Source of the DNA: Bacteroidales bacterium
GTDB lineage: Bacteria > Bacteroidota > Bacteroidia > Bacteroidales > UBA932
Assembly (NCBI GenBank): GCA_017962375.1
Contig: JAGCVJ010000002.1
Coordinates: 1-64,000 of the forward strand
Reading direction: 5' to 3'
Length of the DNA stretch: 64,000 nucleotides
Positions within the stretch are counted from its first letter, which is position 1; each line of letters begins with the position of its first letter. Of this stretch, positions 19,045 to 28,263 are shown in pieces. The notes below the pieces were generated by a model, which saw only the letters and a program-made list of their open reading frames with translations, did not search any database and was not told where the DNA came from. Position numbers and translations under genes: made by a program.

Positions 19045-20169
19045 ATGAAGCGTTGCCTCATACTTGCTCTGTCCCTGATTCTGGCCTTTTGCCATAGGTC
19101 CGGGCAGCAAGTTGCGGATAATGCGGCTGGAGAGGGTTCCTCTTCGGCCGCTTATTTTATCATCAAGGGCAATGATACCCTGATTTCTCTAAGCAGCTGG
19201 GATCTTTCTGTTGACAGATATGTTCTTGTTCCCAGAGACAGTTCAGCTCTCCTTGCGGCCGATCCTATGGCCATTCCTTATCCGATTGAGAGCTGCGTCT
19301 GCATGTCAACTACATATCTGCCTCATATAAAGCTTATTGGAAAGGCAGAATCTGTCAAGGGAGTCAGCGGCACAAGGTTCATTTACGACAGCCTCTACAG
19401 CAGCAGGGCTTCCAATGGCTTGATAGCCGATGTAGGTGCCGAGACAGCTCCGGACTACGAGAAGATACTGAGCCTGAAAGCCGATGTGGTTCTGGCATAC
19501 GGAATAGAAGGCTCAGACAACAGCTATATAGAAAAGCTCCGCAAGCTAGGCCAGAAGGTTGTGGTAATCAACGATTATCTGGAACATACTGTAACCGGTA
19601 GGCTGGAATACCTGAAACTGTTCGGCAAGCTTTTCGGCAAAGAGGCGGTTGCCGATTCGGTTTTTAAAGCCCGCAAAGAAGAATATTTGAATGCCAGGCA
19701 GTTGTGCGCTGAGGTTGAGAAACCGGCCAAGGCGCTGGTAAACATGCCATTCAAGGGCATTTGGTATCTCCCCGGGAATAACAGCTATATGGCTGAACTC
19801 GTGCGGGATGCAGGTGGAGAGATAATAGGGGCGGAGGAAGGCGAGTGCGCCTCTTCTCAGAAGAGTTTTGAGCATATGTATTCCCTTGCTCTTGAATCAG
19901 ATGTATGGATTCATCTCAACTCAGCCCGAAGCAAGGCTGAGGTTCTGGCAGAGAATCCTCTGTTCAAGAATATTCCTGCCTTTAAGAGCGGGCAGATGTA
20001 TAACAATGTGAAGAGGGTAACTCCAGAGGGGGGAAGCGATTTCTGGGAGAGCGGAGCGGTCAATCCCGCTGAAATCCTGAAAGACTTGATTCAGATTTTC
20101 CATCCCGATATCGCGGAGAAGAATTTCCCTGGCAGAGAAATGGTTTATTATATCAAACTGGATGAATAG
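19045..20169 (+). CDS. Orphan ABC-type periplasmic substrate-binding protein
   Basis: 374 aa. N-terminal hydrophobic export signal (MKRCLILALSLILAFC); a Cys follows LAF, a weak lipobox. The body follows the BtuF/FepB fold: a first lobe with PIESCVCMSTTYLPHIKLIG and PDYEKILSLKADVVLAYG, a long linking helix, and a second lobe with FKGIWYLPGNNSYMAELVRDAGGE and ALESDVWIHL. Such proteins deliver cobalamin, haem or siderophores to an importer. No permease or ATPase gene is nearby; it is 3 bp after the Ptb gene and overlaps the next gene by 8 bp. The ligand is unknown. Confidence 0.8.
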   Translation: MKRCLILALSLILAFCHRSGQQVADNAAGEGSSSAAYFIIKGNDTLISLSSWDLSVDRYVLVPRDSSALLAADPMAIPYPIESCVCMSTTYLPHIKLIGKAESVKGVSGTRFIYDSLYSSRASNGLIADVGAETAPDYEKILSLKADVVLAYGIEGSDNSYIEKLRKLGQKVVVINDYLEHTVTGRLEYLKLFGKLFGKEAVADSVFKARKEEYLNARQLCAEVEKPAKALVNMPFKGIWYLPGNNSYMAELVRDAGGEIIGAEEGECASSQKSFEHMYSLALESDVWIHLNSARSKAEVLAENPLFKNIPAFKSGQMYNNVKRVTPEGGSDFWESGAVNPAEILKDLIQIFHPDIAEKNFPGREMVYYIKLDE

Positions 20170-21439
20170 AGTTTATGATTTGGCAATAATAGGGGGCGGG
20201 GCTGCAGGCCTGATGGCAGCTGCCTGGATCTCAGAAAAGTACAGGGATTCTGAGAGCCGTCCTTCTGTTGTTCTTTTGGAAAAGATGCCTCGCTGCGGCC
20301 GGAAAATCAACATCACCGGCAAGGGGAGATGCAACCTGACCAATACCCGAATGTGGGATGAGTTTTCCCCTCATGTTCACCCCAACAGCCAGTTCTTCAA
20401 GAATGCCTTCTACAACTTCTCCTCTCACGACACTATGGATTTCTTCAAGTCCATAGGCCTGGAACTCAGCGTGGAAAGAGGGCAGAGAGTTTACCCCAAG
20501 AGCATGAGGGCAATGGATGTCACCGATGCTCTGGTGAATCATATAAGACGGTGCGCTGTTGTGGAAACCGTTACCGGGTTCGAGGTGAAGGAAATCAGCA
20601 GGGATGATCTTTTCTGCATAAAGTCTGAGCAGGAAACAATTCTTTCGAAAAAGGTTCTGCTGACCACAGGCGGGCTTTCCTATCCTTCCACAGGCAGCAG
20701 CGGAGACGGCTATGCTTTTGCAAAGGCTCTGGGTCACAGCATAGTGCATTGCCGCCCGTCCCTTACTGCTCTCATTCCTTCCGGATACAGAGAAAAGGAC
20801 GGCACGCTTCTTCCGTTTGGCAAGTCTTTGCAGGGCCTTCAGCTGAAGAACGTCTCATTGTCTCTTGAAGTCAATTCCAATGTGGTTCAGGAGGAGTTCG
20901 GCGATGTGGATTTCACCGACGGGGGAATCGAGGGCTCTCTGGGCTTTCGCCTAAGCCGCAAGGCGGTAGAGGCTCTGGACAACGGCCAGAAGGTGGCTCT
21001 TCTGCTGGATCTCAAGCCTGCTCTTTCAGAAGATCAGATTACCCAGAGAATAAAGAGAGAAGCCTCGTCGGGGAACAATACAGTTAAATATCTTCTTTCT
21101 AAACTGCTTCCAAGACAGCTTGTTACACCTTTCCTTATGATGAACCGCCAGCTGCTTTCAATGCATAATGCTGAGGCTGCAAGACTGCTTCCTGCCTTGC
21201 TTAAATCTCTCAGGTTTGATATAGTTTCATACGTGGGATTTGAGAGGTGCGTGGTTACAAACGGAGGAGTATCTCTCAAGGAAGTTTCCCAGAAGACTAT
21301 GGAAAGCAAGCTTGCCCCGGGGCTGTTCTTTGCCGGGGAAGTGCTTGATCTGGATGGAGATACAGGGGGCTATAATCTTCAGATAGCTTTCTCCACCGCC
21401 GTTCTTGCCGTATCCGGCATTATGAGCGCAGCTCAATAG
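20162..21439 (+). CDS. HI0933/YhiN-family FAD-dependent oxidoreductase
   Basis: 425-aa flavoprotein. Dinucleotide-binding motif LAIIGGGAAGLMAA at the N-terminus, then MPRCGRKINITGKGRCNLTNT, a hallmark of the HI0933 (YhiN, BaiN-like) family, TTGGLSYPSTGSSGDGYAFAKALGH, FTDGGIEGSLGFRLSR, and the C-terminal FAD segment PGLFFAGEVLDLDGDTGGYNLQIAFSTAVLA. The physiological substrate of most members is unknown; some act on bile-acid intermediates. Last gene of the ackA operon; its end overlaps the convergent hypothetical gene by 20 bp. Confidence 0.88.
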   Translation: MNRVYDLAIIGGGAAGLMAAAWISEKYRDSESRPSVVLLEKMPRCGRKINITGKGRCNLTNTRMWDEFSPHVHPNSQFFKNAFYNFSSHDTMDFFKSIGLELSVERGQRVYPKSMRAMDVTDALVNHIRRCAVVETVTGFEVKEISRDDLFCIKSEQETILSKKVLLTTGGLSYPSTGSSGDGYAFAKALGHSIVHCRPSLTALIPSGYREKDGTLLPFGKSLQGLQLKNVSLSLEVNSNVVQEEFGDVDFTDGGIEGSLGFRLSRKAVEALDNGQKVALLLDLKPALSEDQITQRIKREASSGNNTVKYLLSKLLPRQLVTPFLMMNRQLLSMHNAEAARLLPALLKSLRFDIVSYVGFERCVVTNGGVSLKEVSQKTMESKLAPGLFFAGEVLDLDGDTGGYNLQIAFSTAVLAVSGIMSAAQ

Positions 21440-21908
21440 CAACATCTTTGTACGTTAGACTGTAATTTTTATTGGGCTCGATCTCGAAAGCCTGGATGTC
21501 TTCCAGTTCCAGGGCTAAGATGTCTCCGCTTCTTAGCGACATGTATTCCGAAGCTCTCTCTAGAGCCGAGTCAAAGAAATCAAATCCTTCATAAGGGCCG
21601 GAGCCTTCAATTTGCGTGGCTTCAGAGAGGAAGATGCTGTTGTCCAGGGTGCGTCCTTCATTTACATCGTATGTGGCCAGATGCACTCCGTAGCCGCATA
21701 CCGAGTAATGCCTGTGGGCATAGTCTTGCCTTACGCATTTTCCTGCTCTTGAGATCTTTACGAATACAAGCGGTATGGCCCTGACTGTCTCTATCCTGTC
21801 GGGAACATAATAGACGAACTTGCCGTCATCTGACTTGTCGCGGCAGAGTGCGGTGTCGGGGCTGGTGTAGAAATTCTCGCTCTGGTATGGGAAAAAGAAA
21901 AGGTTCAT
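21420..21908 (-). CDS. Hypothetical protein, possibly FAH-like
   Basis: 162 aa, no signal peptide or membrane segment. I do not recognise the family firmly. The segment IPLVFVKISRAGKCV and the C-terminal SLRSGDILALELEDIQAF loosely recall fumarylacetoacetate-hydrolase-type proteins (PLVFxK and LxxGD), but the metal-binding acidic triad is not clear. Its start overlaps the stop of the exonuclease gene by four bases (ATGA), so it is translationally coupled to a dnaN-exonuclease unit. Its 3' end overlaps the convergent flavoprotein gene. Confidence 0.6.
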   Translation of the reverse strand: MNLFFFPYQSENFYTSPDTALCRDKSDDGKFVYYVPDRIETVRAIPLVFVKISRAGKCVRQDYAHRHYSVCGYGVHLATYDVNEGRTLDNSIFLSEATQIEGSGPYEGFDFFDSALERASEYMSLRSGDILALELEDIQAFEIEPNKNYSLTYKDVAIELRS

Positions 21909-22681
21909 TTCTTGTATTTTTCCGGATGAACGCGGATGTCCCTTAGGACTCTCTTGGTGTATTCGGTGAATTTGCCGTTTTCCATCCAGCTGTAATAGCC
22001 AGGGTCCTGCTTTAGGACATCAACCACGCTCTTGTCCTTGTATTTCCCGAACCCGAACACGGCGTCTCCCTTGTCGTTGAGAACAATGGCTCCGGCAAGG
22101 TCTATATTGCGGTTCTTCACCGAAAAATCGGCCAGGGCATCCACATCGTTTTGAAGCGAATCGCTGTATTTGTCGAGCTGGGCCTTGAGAACCTCCATTG
22201 TTGCAACTGTGTCTGCCTCAGCTCCGTGCGCTCCTTCCAGCTCCTTGTGGCAGTAGAACTTGTAGGCTGCCGCCAGAGTTCTCGGCTCCATCTTGTGGTA
22301 AATGTTCTGCACGTCTATCAGCTTGTGGCGCCTGAAATCAAAGTCCACTCCGCATCTCATAAACTCTTCGGCGAGCATAGGGATGTCGAACTTTATGGAG
22401 TTGTATCCGGCTATGTCGCAGCCTTCCATCTGCTGGGCCAGGCTCTTGGCTATCTGCTTGAAGGAAGGGCAGTCCTTAACGTCTTCGTCCGTGATATGAT
22501 GAATGGCCGTAGATGCCTCCGGAATATGCATCCCGGGGTTTATTCTGCGGGTTTTGATATCGGTGTGCCCGTCCGGAAACAGTTTTACAAACGAGATTTC
22601 TATGATCCTGTCTTGGGACACGTCGAGCCCGGTACTCTCTATGTCAAAGAATACCAGAGGTCTTTTGAGGTTGATTTCCAT
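21905..22681 (-). CDS. DEDDh 3'-5' exonuclease (DnaQ-like)
   Basis: 258 aa. DnaQ-superfamily exonuclease with motif I VFFDIESTGLD (Asp/Glu), motif II GYNSIKFDIPML and motif III GAHGAEADTVATMEVL, giving the DEDDh catalytic set. The C-terminal ~60 residues (AIVLNDKGDAVFGFGKYKDKSV...YSWMENGKF) match the small tail domain seen in Bacteroidales exonucleases encoded next to dnaN. Could be the proofreading subunit or a separate repair nuclease. The gene lies 11 bp after dnaN in the same direction. Confidence 0.9.
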   Translation of the reverse strand: MEINLKRPLVFFDIESTGLDVSQDRIIEISFVKLFPDGHTDIKTRRINPGMHIPEASTAIHHITDEDVKDCPSFKQIAKSLAQQMEGCDIAGYNSIKFDIPMLAEEFMRCGVDFDFRRHKLIDVQNIYHKMEPRTLAAAYKFYCHKELEGAHGAEADTVATMEVLKAQLDKYSDSLQNDVDALADFSVKNRNIDLAGAIVLNDKGDAVFGFGKYKDKSVVDVLKQDPGYYSWMENGKFTEYTKRVLRDIRVHPEKYKK

Positions 22682-22692
22682 ATTGAGTTATG

Positions 22693-23811
22693 TTAGAGCC
22701 TCATAGGCATAAGCAGAGCGCAGATTTCCTGGTTGGAGTCTGTCTGCTCTGCAGGCTGCATAAGGGCTGCCTTGGTAGGTTCTGCAAGCTTGATGCAGAT
22801 CTGGTCGTAAGGCAGGTTTGCAAGTATCTCAATCAGGAACTGGCTCTTGAAGGCAATTCTCATAGGCTCGCCTACATACTGGCAGCTTATGGTTTCTTTT
22901 GCGCTCATTGAGAAGTCCAGGTCCTGAGCCGTAATCTCAAGCCTTCCGTCCGCAACCTTGAACACTATCTGTCCGGTAGACTGGTTTGCGCATACTGCAA
23001 CTCGTCTTGTGGCGTTGAGGATATCTGTCCTTGAGACTGTTATGATATTGTTGTTGTTCTTAGGGATAACCTTGGTGTAGTCTGGATAGGTTCCTTCAAT
23101 CAGGCGGCAAACCACCAGCTGCTGGTCGAACTTGAAGAAAGCGTTCTTCTTGTCGAAGCTGATGGAAACGGTTTCATCCGACAGCCTTGCCAGGTTGTTT
23201 TTCAGTATGTTGGCCGGCTTCTTAGGCAGCACGAACGAGCTTTTTACTCCTGCCACGTCTTTTCTCTCGAAGCAAACCAGCTTGTGGGCGTTGGAAGCCA
23301 CAAAAGTGGTGTAGCCTTCGTTGATATCGAAGAATACTCCGTTCATCACCGGCCTCAGTGGTTCCTCAGCTGTAGCGTAGATAGTGCCGTTGAGAGCCTC
23401 GCAGAGCACTCCTGCAGGCATTTCTATCTTCTTTGGATCCACCAGCATAGGGAGTTCAGGATACTCGTCCGGAAGCAGGCAAGGGATGCTTGCGGTACCG
23501 CTTGCCCAAGTGATGGTCAGGATGTTCTTTTCTTCATTTGTCTCGAACTTTACCGGCTGGGTAGGGAGTTCCTTGAAGGAGTTGGTCAGCAGAGTAGCGG
23601 GAACAGCAATACGTCCCTCTTCTCCAACGTCCTCAATGTCCATAATGGTCTTCAGTGTTGTCTCCTGGTCTGATCCGGTGATTGTCAGGCTCTTGCCTTC
23701 CAACTCAAGAAGGAAGTTCTCCAGTATCTGGAGTGAGCTCTTTTGTGGAACTACCTTGGAAACAGACAGTAAAGCCTGTAAAAAATCTGTACTTGTTGCT
23801 GTAAACCTCAT
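22693..23811 (-). CDS. dnaN: DNA polymerase III beta subunit (sliding clamp)
   Basis: 372 aa, the standard three-domain clamp length. N-terminal MRFTATSTDFLQALLSVSKVVPQKSSLQILENFLLE region, central GVFFDINEGYTTFVASNAHKLVCFER and the C-terminal ending CALLMPMRL, which matches the clamp's conserved M-P-M-R tail. Forms the processivity ring on DNA. The gene is not beside dnaA here. It leads a dnaN-exonuclease-hypothetical unit with its own -7 box at 23864-23871. Confidence 0.97.
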   Translation of the reverse strand: MRFTATSTDFLQALLSVSKVVPQKSSLQILENFLLELEGKSLTITGSDQETTLKTIMDIEDVGEEGRIAVPATLLTNSFKELPTQPVKFETNEEKNILTITWASGTASIPCLLPDEYPELPMLVDPKKIEMPAGVLCEALNGTIYATAEEPLRPVMNGVFFDINEGYTTFVASNAHKLVCFERKDVAGVKSSFVLPKKPANILKNNLARLSDETVSISFDKKNAFFKFDQQLVVCRLIEGTYPDYTKVIPKNNNNIITVSRTDILNATRRVAVCANQSTGQIVFKVADGRLEITAQDLDFSMSAKETISCQYVGEPMRIAFKSQFLIEILANLPYDQICIKLAEPTKAALMQPAEQTDSNQEICALLMPMRL

Positions 23812-23863
23812 ATCTGTTGTTTTTTAAGTTTCAATAAATATTATGACTCAGTTCTTAACCCAA

Positions 23864-23871
23864 CAAATATA
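23864..23871 (-). promoter_or_regulatory. -7 box for dnaN
   Basis: Minus strand TATATTTG, full TAnnTTTG match, 52 bp before the dnaN start. Confidence 0.55.
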
Positions 23872-23880
23872 CTAAAAAAA

Positions 23881-25074
23881 CTATATCCCTGACAAAGGTT
23901 TTATGTCAAATCCTTCACCGGTGCCAACATGGAAGTTTGCGCCTTTGAGCTGGTCCTCGTAAATGAAGTAAGGCAGGTCCTTGAATATATTGCGGGCAGT
24001 TTCCTCGGCTTTTTTGTATTCATTGTCTTCAGGCATTCTCCAGCGGCCGAACTTTACAGCTGGCTCACGCCTGATTGCATCAATGAGGGAAATGTCTGGA
24101 ATTATCTCATTGTGGACTGCATCAGCCAGAATGTCCAGGATGTTTGGATTGCTCTGGACGTATGCCTTGGAGAGGCCGCAGACGTTGGATGTGGAAATGA
24201 GCTTGTACTTGAGGAATTCATCTGCGATAATATCGTCAAAGGTCATTCCCAGGGCCTTCTTGATGATATCCATGGTGCGTCTTGCCTGCATCTTGCCCAC
24301 TGCCATGGCAGAAGCCTTGCTCAAGAATTCTTTTCTTGGGCAGTTGCCTGTAGCAATCATTTCCATAAGACCTTCCTTGCCTTTAGGGCCCCTGTAAATC
24401 ATTAAGTGGAGACCAAGCTGTATGACAAAGAGTTCTGGCTGGAGAAGCTTCTGTGGAGTCTTTGCGTTGTCTTCTGAAAACAGCTCCTGAAGATAGTAGG
24501 CATCAGCCTCGCAAACTGATTGTTTCCACGCTTCAATATTCGCAAGGGTAGAGTAGGTGAGGCCCTTGTACAGAGGATCCATTCCGGAAAGAGTGATATC
24601 CAGGATTCCCAGCGTGTCTTCCGAGGTGATTTTCCAGAGGAGATTCTCCCTTTCCACTTCCGCAAGGAATTCAGTTATGTAGGTGTGTTTGTCACCGATC
24701 TCGAAGAGTTTGCGGTAGACGGCAAGGCCTCTTTCTCTTATCGGGAGGTCCTTGATGAAGTCATAGGAAGTCCTGAAAGGCTCCAGCCACTCAGAGGGCG
24801 TTGCAATGTGCTTTTCTTTCTTTTCGCCGGATTCCGCCTCTTGGCTGGCATTTGCAGCCAAGGTTATCTTTGTGGTAAGGTCCATATATTTTCCCATCAT
24901 TCCAGAGTCCTGGAAATGAGTGAAGAACGTTGACGGGTCATTCTCCTTCTCTCCAAAGGCCAGCAGTTCCTTCTTGAAATCCTCAATCTCCTGCTTGAAG
25001 CCTTCATTGTTTGTCTTCAAGCCGTCCAGGCCGTCTATGTAGCCCTGGACCATCATTTTTATAACAACGTCCAT
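23881..25074 (-). CDS. Unknown cytoplasmic protein, second gene of a pair
   Basis: 397 aa, family not recognised. No signal peptide, no membrane helix, no Walker or other catalytic motif that I can name. It looks alpha-helical and acidic, with a probable short coiled coil at ~15-40 (LKTNNEGFKQEIEDFKKELL) and Cys only at isolated positions. The start is 1 bp after the stop of the neighbouring unknown gene, so the two are almost certainly made together. They lie between dnaN and rpoD with their own promoter. Codon use matches the core genome, which argues against recent transfer. Confidence 0.75.
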   Translation of the reverse strand: MDVVIKMMVQGYIDGLDGLKTNNEGFKQEIEDFKKELLAFGEKENDPSTFFTHFQDSGMMGKYMDLTTKITLAANASQEAESGEKKEKHIATPSEWLEPFRTSYDFIKDLPIRERGLAVYRKLFEIGDKHTYITEFLAEVERENLLWKITSEDTLGILDITLSGMDPLYKGLTYSTLANIEAWKQSVCEADAYYLQELFSEDNAKTPQKLLQPELFVIQLGLHLMIYRGPKGKEGLMEMIATGNCPRKEFLSKASAMAVGKMQARRTMDIIKKALGMTFDDIIADEFLKYKLISTSNVCGLSKAYVQSNPNILDILADAVHNEIIPDISLIDAIRREPAVKFGRWRMPEDNEYKKAEETARNIFKDLPYFIYEDQLKGANFHVGTGEGFDIKPLSGI

Positions 25075-25075
25075 A

Positions 25076-25852
25076 TTATTCGATTTCTAAAAGTTTATAC
25101 TTGCCATCCGGAGAATCAGGTGAGAGCCTGAGACATACTGGCTTGACAGGCTGGCTGTACCACTGCCTGCATTCTTCCGAGAGGGTTTCCTTCTTGTTCC
25201 AAAGCTCCTCAATCTGGTCCTGGTAAGGCTGGGCGCTCCACTGGATCGTCTCAAGGCTTCCGGTTGCAATTGCCTTGCAGATCGTGTCGGTGAATTCCTT
25301 GTAAAATTCATTGCTGCAGTCGATCATAGCCCTGAATTGAGGCATTGCGGCTAGAGCGGCGAAATCGGAACTCGGCTTTGATAGCATCTTGAGGTTCTCA
25401 GCGATGCTTGCCATGGCCCTCTGAGGGTCGGTCCTTGTGTCGTTGTATTCTACAAAGTCCTTGTAAAGCCTGCCGAACCCTTCAATGGTCCTCAGCCATC
25501 CGCTTTTCTTGGCCTGCAGGTCTGCCCACAAGCTGCTGTGGGTGAAGGTGTAATAGGGGTCTGCCTGGATTTTCTGGATGATCTCGTCGCAGTACTGTGC
25601 AACATCCGTCCATCCCATTTTTTCGGCCGCCTGCTTGTTGGCAAACACGCGGTCCATAGCCACGGCTCCAGCGCCTGCGGTATAAAGCCCGTTCTGCTTT
25701 GACTTTTCCTCCGCCTCCTCGTTTGTGGAGCATTGGTTGAGAAGGTCCAGCCATTTTCTGTAATACTCTGCCTGATAAGGTGTTCTGGGGCAGTTCCCGA
25801 ATCTCTGGACATAGAGCCCATAGAGTTCCTTAGATGTATTTATATCGTTCAT
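25076..25852 (-). CDS. Unknown cytoplasmic protein, first gene of a pair
   Basis: 258 aa from ATG 25852 (MNDINTSKELYGLYVQRFG), family not recognised. Helical and rich in Trp/Tyr (AEYYRKWLDLLNQ, SSLWADLQAKKSGWLRTIEGFGRLYKDF), without signal or membrane helices. The frame continues upstream to a GTG at 25888, but that codon touches the -7 box and would need a start at the transcript's very end. A distant likeness in layout to phasin or PhaE-type helical proteins is possible but I cannot support it by motif. Confidence 0.72.
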   Translation of the reverse strand: MNDINTSKELYGLYVQRFGNCPRTPYQAEYYRKWLDLLNQCSTNEEAEEKSKQNGLYTAGAGAVAMDRVFANKQAAEKMGWTDVAQYCDEIIQKIQADPYYTFTHSSLWADLQAKKSGWLRTIEGFGRLYKDFVEYNDTRTDPQRAMASIAENLKMLSKPSSDFAALAAMPQFRAMIDCSNEFYKEFTDTICKAIATGSLETIQWSAQPYQDQIEELWNKKETLSEECRQWYSQPVKPVCLRLSPDSPDGKYKLLEIE

Positions 25853-25889
25853 TGTGTTGAGGTATGATTCAAAATCTTTCTTGAACACT

Positions 25890-25897
25890 CAAATTTA
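25890..25897 (-). promoter_or_regulatory. -7 box for the unknown gene pair
   Basis: Minus strand TAAATTTG, full TAnnTTTG match, 37 bp before ATG 25852. It makes the GTG at 25888 an unlikely start. The 98-bp region shared with divergent rpoD shows no clear -7 box for rpoD. Confidence 0.55.
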
Positions 25898-25986
25898 CAA
25901 AATAACTTGTAACTATGGAAAGCCGGCATTCGTATAAGACTTGCAACACTTTTTGATTGTTGAATGTTATCAAGACTTAATAATAG

Positions 25987-26847
25987 ATGAGACAGCTAAA
26001 AATCACAAAGTCCATCACGAACCGCGAAAGTGCGTCATTGGACAAGTACCTCCAGGAGATAGGAAGGGAGGAGAGAATCACAATTGAAGACGAGGTAGAA
26101 CTCGCCCAGAGAATCAAGAAAGGAGACCAGGCAGCCCTTGAGAAGCTGACCAAGGCCAACCTGAGGTTTGTGGTATCTGTGGCAAAGCAGTACCAGAACC
26201 AGGGCCTGAGCCTTCCGGACCTTATCAACGAAGGAAACCTGGGACTTATAAAGGCAGCCGAGAAGTTCGACGAGACCAGAGGCTTCAAGTTCATTTCATA
26301 CGCAGTGTGGTGGATCCGCCAGTCTATTCTCCAGGCTCTGGCAGAGCAGTCAAGAATAGTTCGCCTTCCGCTTAACCAGGTGGGCGCCTTGAACAAGATC
26401 AACAAGATAATCAACAAGTTCGAGCAGGAGCACGAGAGGCAGCCGTCACCGGACGAAGTAGCCGAACTGCTCGAGACCTCAAAAGAGAAAGTGGCTGATA
26501 CACAGAGAGTGTCCGGCCGTCATATCTCTATAGACGCACCATTTGTAGAGGGCGAGGACAACAGCCTTCTGGACGTGCTTCCTAACAACGACTCTCCTTC
26601 AGCAGACCGCGGCCTAATCAACGAATCGCTGAAGATGGAGATAGAAAGAGCGCTTTCAACCCTTACAGAAAGGGAGAGAAATATCATAAAGTACTTCTTC
26701 GGCATCGGATGCCAGGAGAAGACTCTTGAGGAAATCGGCGAGACTTTCAACCTCACACGCGAGAGGGTAAGGCAGATAAAGGAGAAGGCAATCCGCCGCC
26801 TCAAATCTTCCGGCAGGAAGAAACTTCTGATGAACTACCTCGGTTAA
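25987..26847 (+). CDS. rpoD: Primary sigma factor RpoD (SigA)
   Basis: Housekeeping sigma factor of RNA polymerase, 286 aa, the short form found in Bacteroidota that lacks the long region 1.1 and non-conserved insert and reads the TAnnTTTG/-33 promoters. Region 1.2 starts with [10 protein letters not shown], region 2 has [36 protein letters not shown] and [17 protein letters not shown], region 3 [15 protein letters not shown], region 4 LTEREREN-type [15 protein letters not shown] and the helix-turn-helix [20 protein letters not shown]. Confidence 0.97.
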   Translation: MRQLKITKSITNRESASLDKYLQEIGREERITIEDEVELAQRIKKGDQAALEKLTKANLRFVVSVAKQYQNQGLSLPDLINEGNLGLIKAAEKFDETRGFKFISYAVWWIRQSILQALAEQSRIVRLPLNQVGALNKINKIINKFEQEHERQPSPDEVAELLETSKEKVADTQRVSGRHISIDAPFVEGEDNSLLDVLPNNDSPSADRGLINESLKMEIERALSTLTERERNIIKYFFGIGCQEKTLEEIGETFNLTRERVRQIKEKAIRRLKSSGRKKLLMNYLG

Positions 26848-26868
26848 CATTCACATTTGCAGCAAGAT

Positions 26869-28263
26869 ATGTTTACCTTACTGTCTTTTGAGAGAATATC
26901 AGAGGCTTTCATAAAGTTCAGCGATATGCTCTGCACCTATCCGGAGTTCGTGCTTCTGATAGGCGGCGGCCTGTTCTTCTTGTTCTATTCAGGATTTGTC
27001 CCGATCAGGTACTTTGGCAAGGCAGTCAAGTCTCTGGGCAAGAAAGACGACTCTCCGGGTCAGATCAGCTCCTTCCAGGCCCTTATGGGCGCCATTGCCG
27101 CAACCGTGGGAATGGGCAGCATAGCCGGCGTGGCAATAGCCTTGATGCTCGGCGGACCGGGCGCCATCTTCTGGATGTGGGTGAGCGCCATCGTAGGTAT
27201 GGCAACCAAGTTCTTTGAAGGAACGCTGGCTATTATGTACAAAGGAAAGGACGATGCGGGAGAAGTGCAGGGCGGCCCAATGTACATGATTACCGAAGGC
27301 CTTGGAAAGAACTGGAAGCCGCTGGCCGTATTCTTCTCCGTGGTGGGACTTATCGGAACCCTCTGCATTATGCAGGCAAACCAGTTCACTGAGGCGGTGA
27401 TGACCATATTCACCAAGCCTGCCGGCATTCCTGACAGCCTTCTTGTGAAATTCATAATCGGCTGCTGCATAGTGGCTATCGTGGCTCCGGTTATCCTGGG
27501 AGGAATCAAGAGAATCGCCAATATCTCATCCAAGATAGTTCCTCTTATGGTGGGCCTGTACTTTATTCTGGTGGCCTATATCATCCTGACCAACCTTTCT
27601 GTGGTTCCTCAGGTCTTCGGCGATATTTTCAGGGGAGCTTTCAATTTCAAGGCAGGTGTAGGCGGAGCGATTGGCTCCTTCTTCATGGTGGCAACAATCG
27701 GTGCCAGAAGAGCAACTCTGGTGAATGAGGCCGGCGTGGGAACCGCCAGCATGATGCACGGCGCGTCAAAGAACAACGAGCCTGTAAGAGAGGGTCTTGT
27801 GGCCATGCTCGGGCCTTTCTGCGATTCCGGAATCGTCTGCACTCTCACCGCTGTAGCCATTCTTATCGCATCGGCCTCGGGAGGCTATGTGATTCCTGCC
27901 GCTGGTTCGGACGTCAAAGGCCTGGAGATAGCCCTGAACGCTTTCAGCGCCGCTGTAAACTATGGAAAACTAGGAGGATATCTGCTTATGGTGATGGTGT
28001 TCTTCTTCGCCTTCTCCACCATGTTCTCCTACTCATATTACGGAATGAAGTGCACGAGCTACCTGTTCGGCACCAAATACGGCAAATACTACAATTACTT
28101 CTTCCTGGCGATGCTCATCGTGTGCGCCATGATTCCTCTGAAGCTGGCTGTGGCCGTTATAGACCTGGCTTACCTTCTGATGGCCTGCGCCACAATGTTC
28201 ACCCTTCTGTCCCTTAGCCCTAGGGTCAAGAAGGCTGCAAGGGAGTACTTCAAAAAGAAATGA
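26869..28263 (+). CDS. AGCS-family sodium:alanine/glycine symporter
   Basis: 464 aa with about ten membrane helices; imports alanine or glycine with sodium. The family signatures GGPGAIFWMWVSAIVGMATKF, EVQGGPMYMITEGLGKNWK, GIKRIANISSKIVPLMVGLYF and NEAGVGTASMMHGAS are present. ATG 26869 (MFTLLSFERI) is preferred; a TTG 12 bases upstream is also in frame. It follows rpoD by 21 bp and overlaps argS by four bases (ATGA). Confidence 0.92.
   Translation: MFTLLSFERISEAFIKFSDMLCTYPEFVLLIGGGLFFLFYSGFVPIRYFGKAVKSLGKKDDSPGQISSFQALMGAIAATVGMGSIAGVAIALMLGGPGAIFWMWVSAIVGMATKFFEGTLAIMYKGKDDAGEVQGGPMYMITEGLGKNWKPLAVFFSVVGLIGTLCIMQANQFTEAVMTIFTKPAGIPDSLLVKFIIGCCIVAIVAPVILGGIKRIANISSKIVPLMVGLYFILVAYIILTNLSVVPQVFGDIFRGAFNFKAGVGGAIGSFFMVATIGARRATLVNEAGVGTASMMHGASKNNEPVREGLVAMLGPFCDSGIVCTLTAVAILIASASGGYVIPAAGSDVKGLEIALNAFSAAVNYGKLGGYLLMVMVFFFAFSTMFSYSYYGMKCTSYLFGTKYGKYYNYFFLAMLIVCAMIPLKLAVAVIDLAYLLMACATMFTLLSLSPRVKKAAREYFKKK

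Noticed and set aside
22693-23880. Replication origin next to dnaN
   Set aside because: No dnaA, no cluster of TTATCCACA-type boxes and no AT-rich unwinding region beside dnaN here.
25853-25888. GTG start giving 12 extra residues to the first unknown gene
   Set aside because: The GTG lies 1 bp from the -7 box, so it would be at or before the transcript's 5' end; ATG 25852 fits better.
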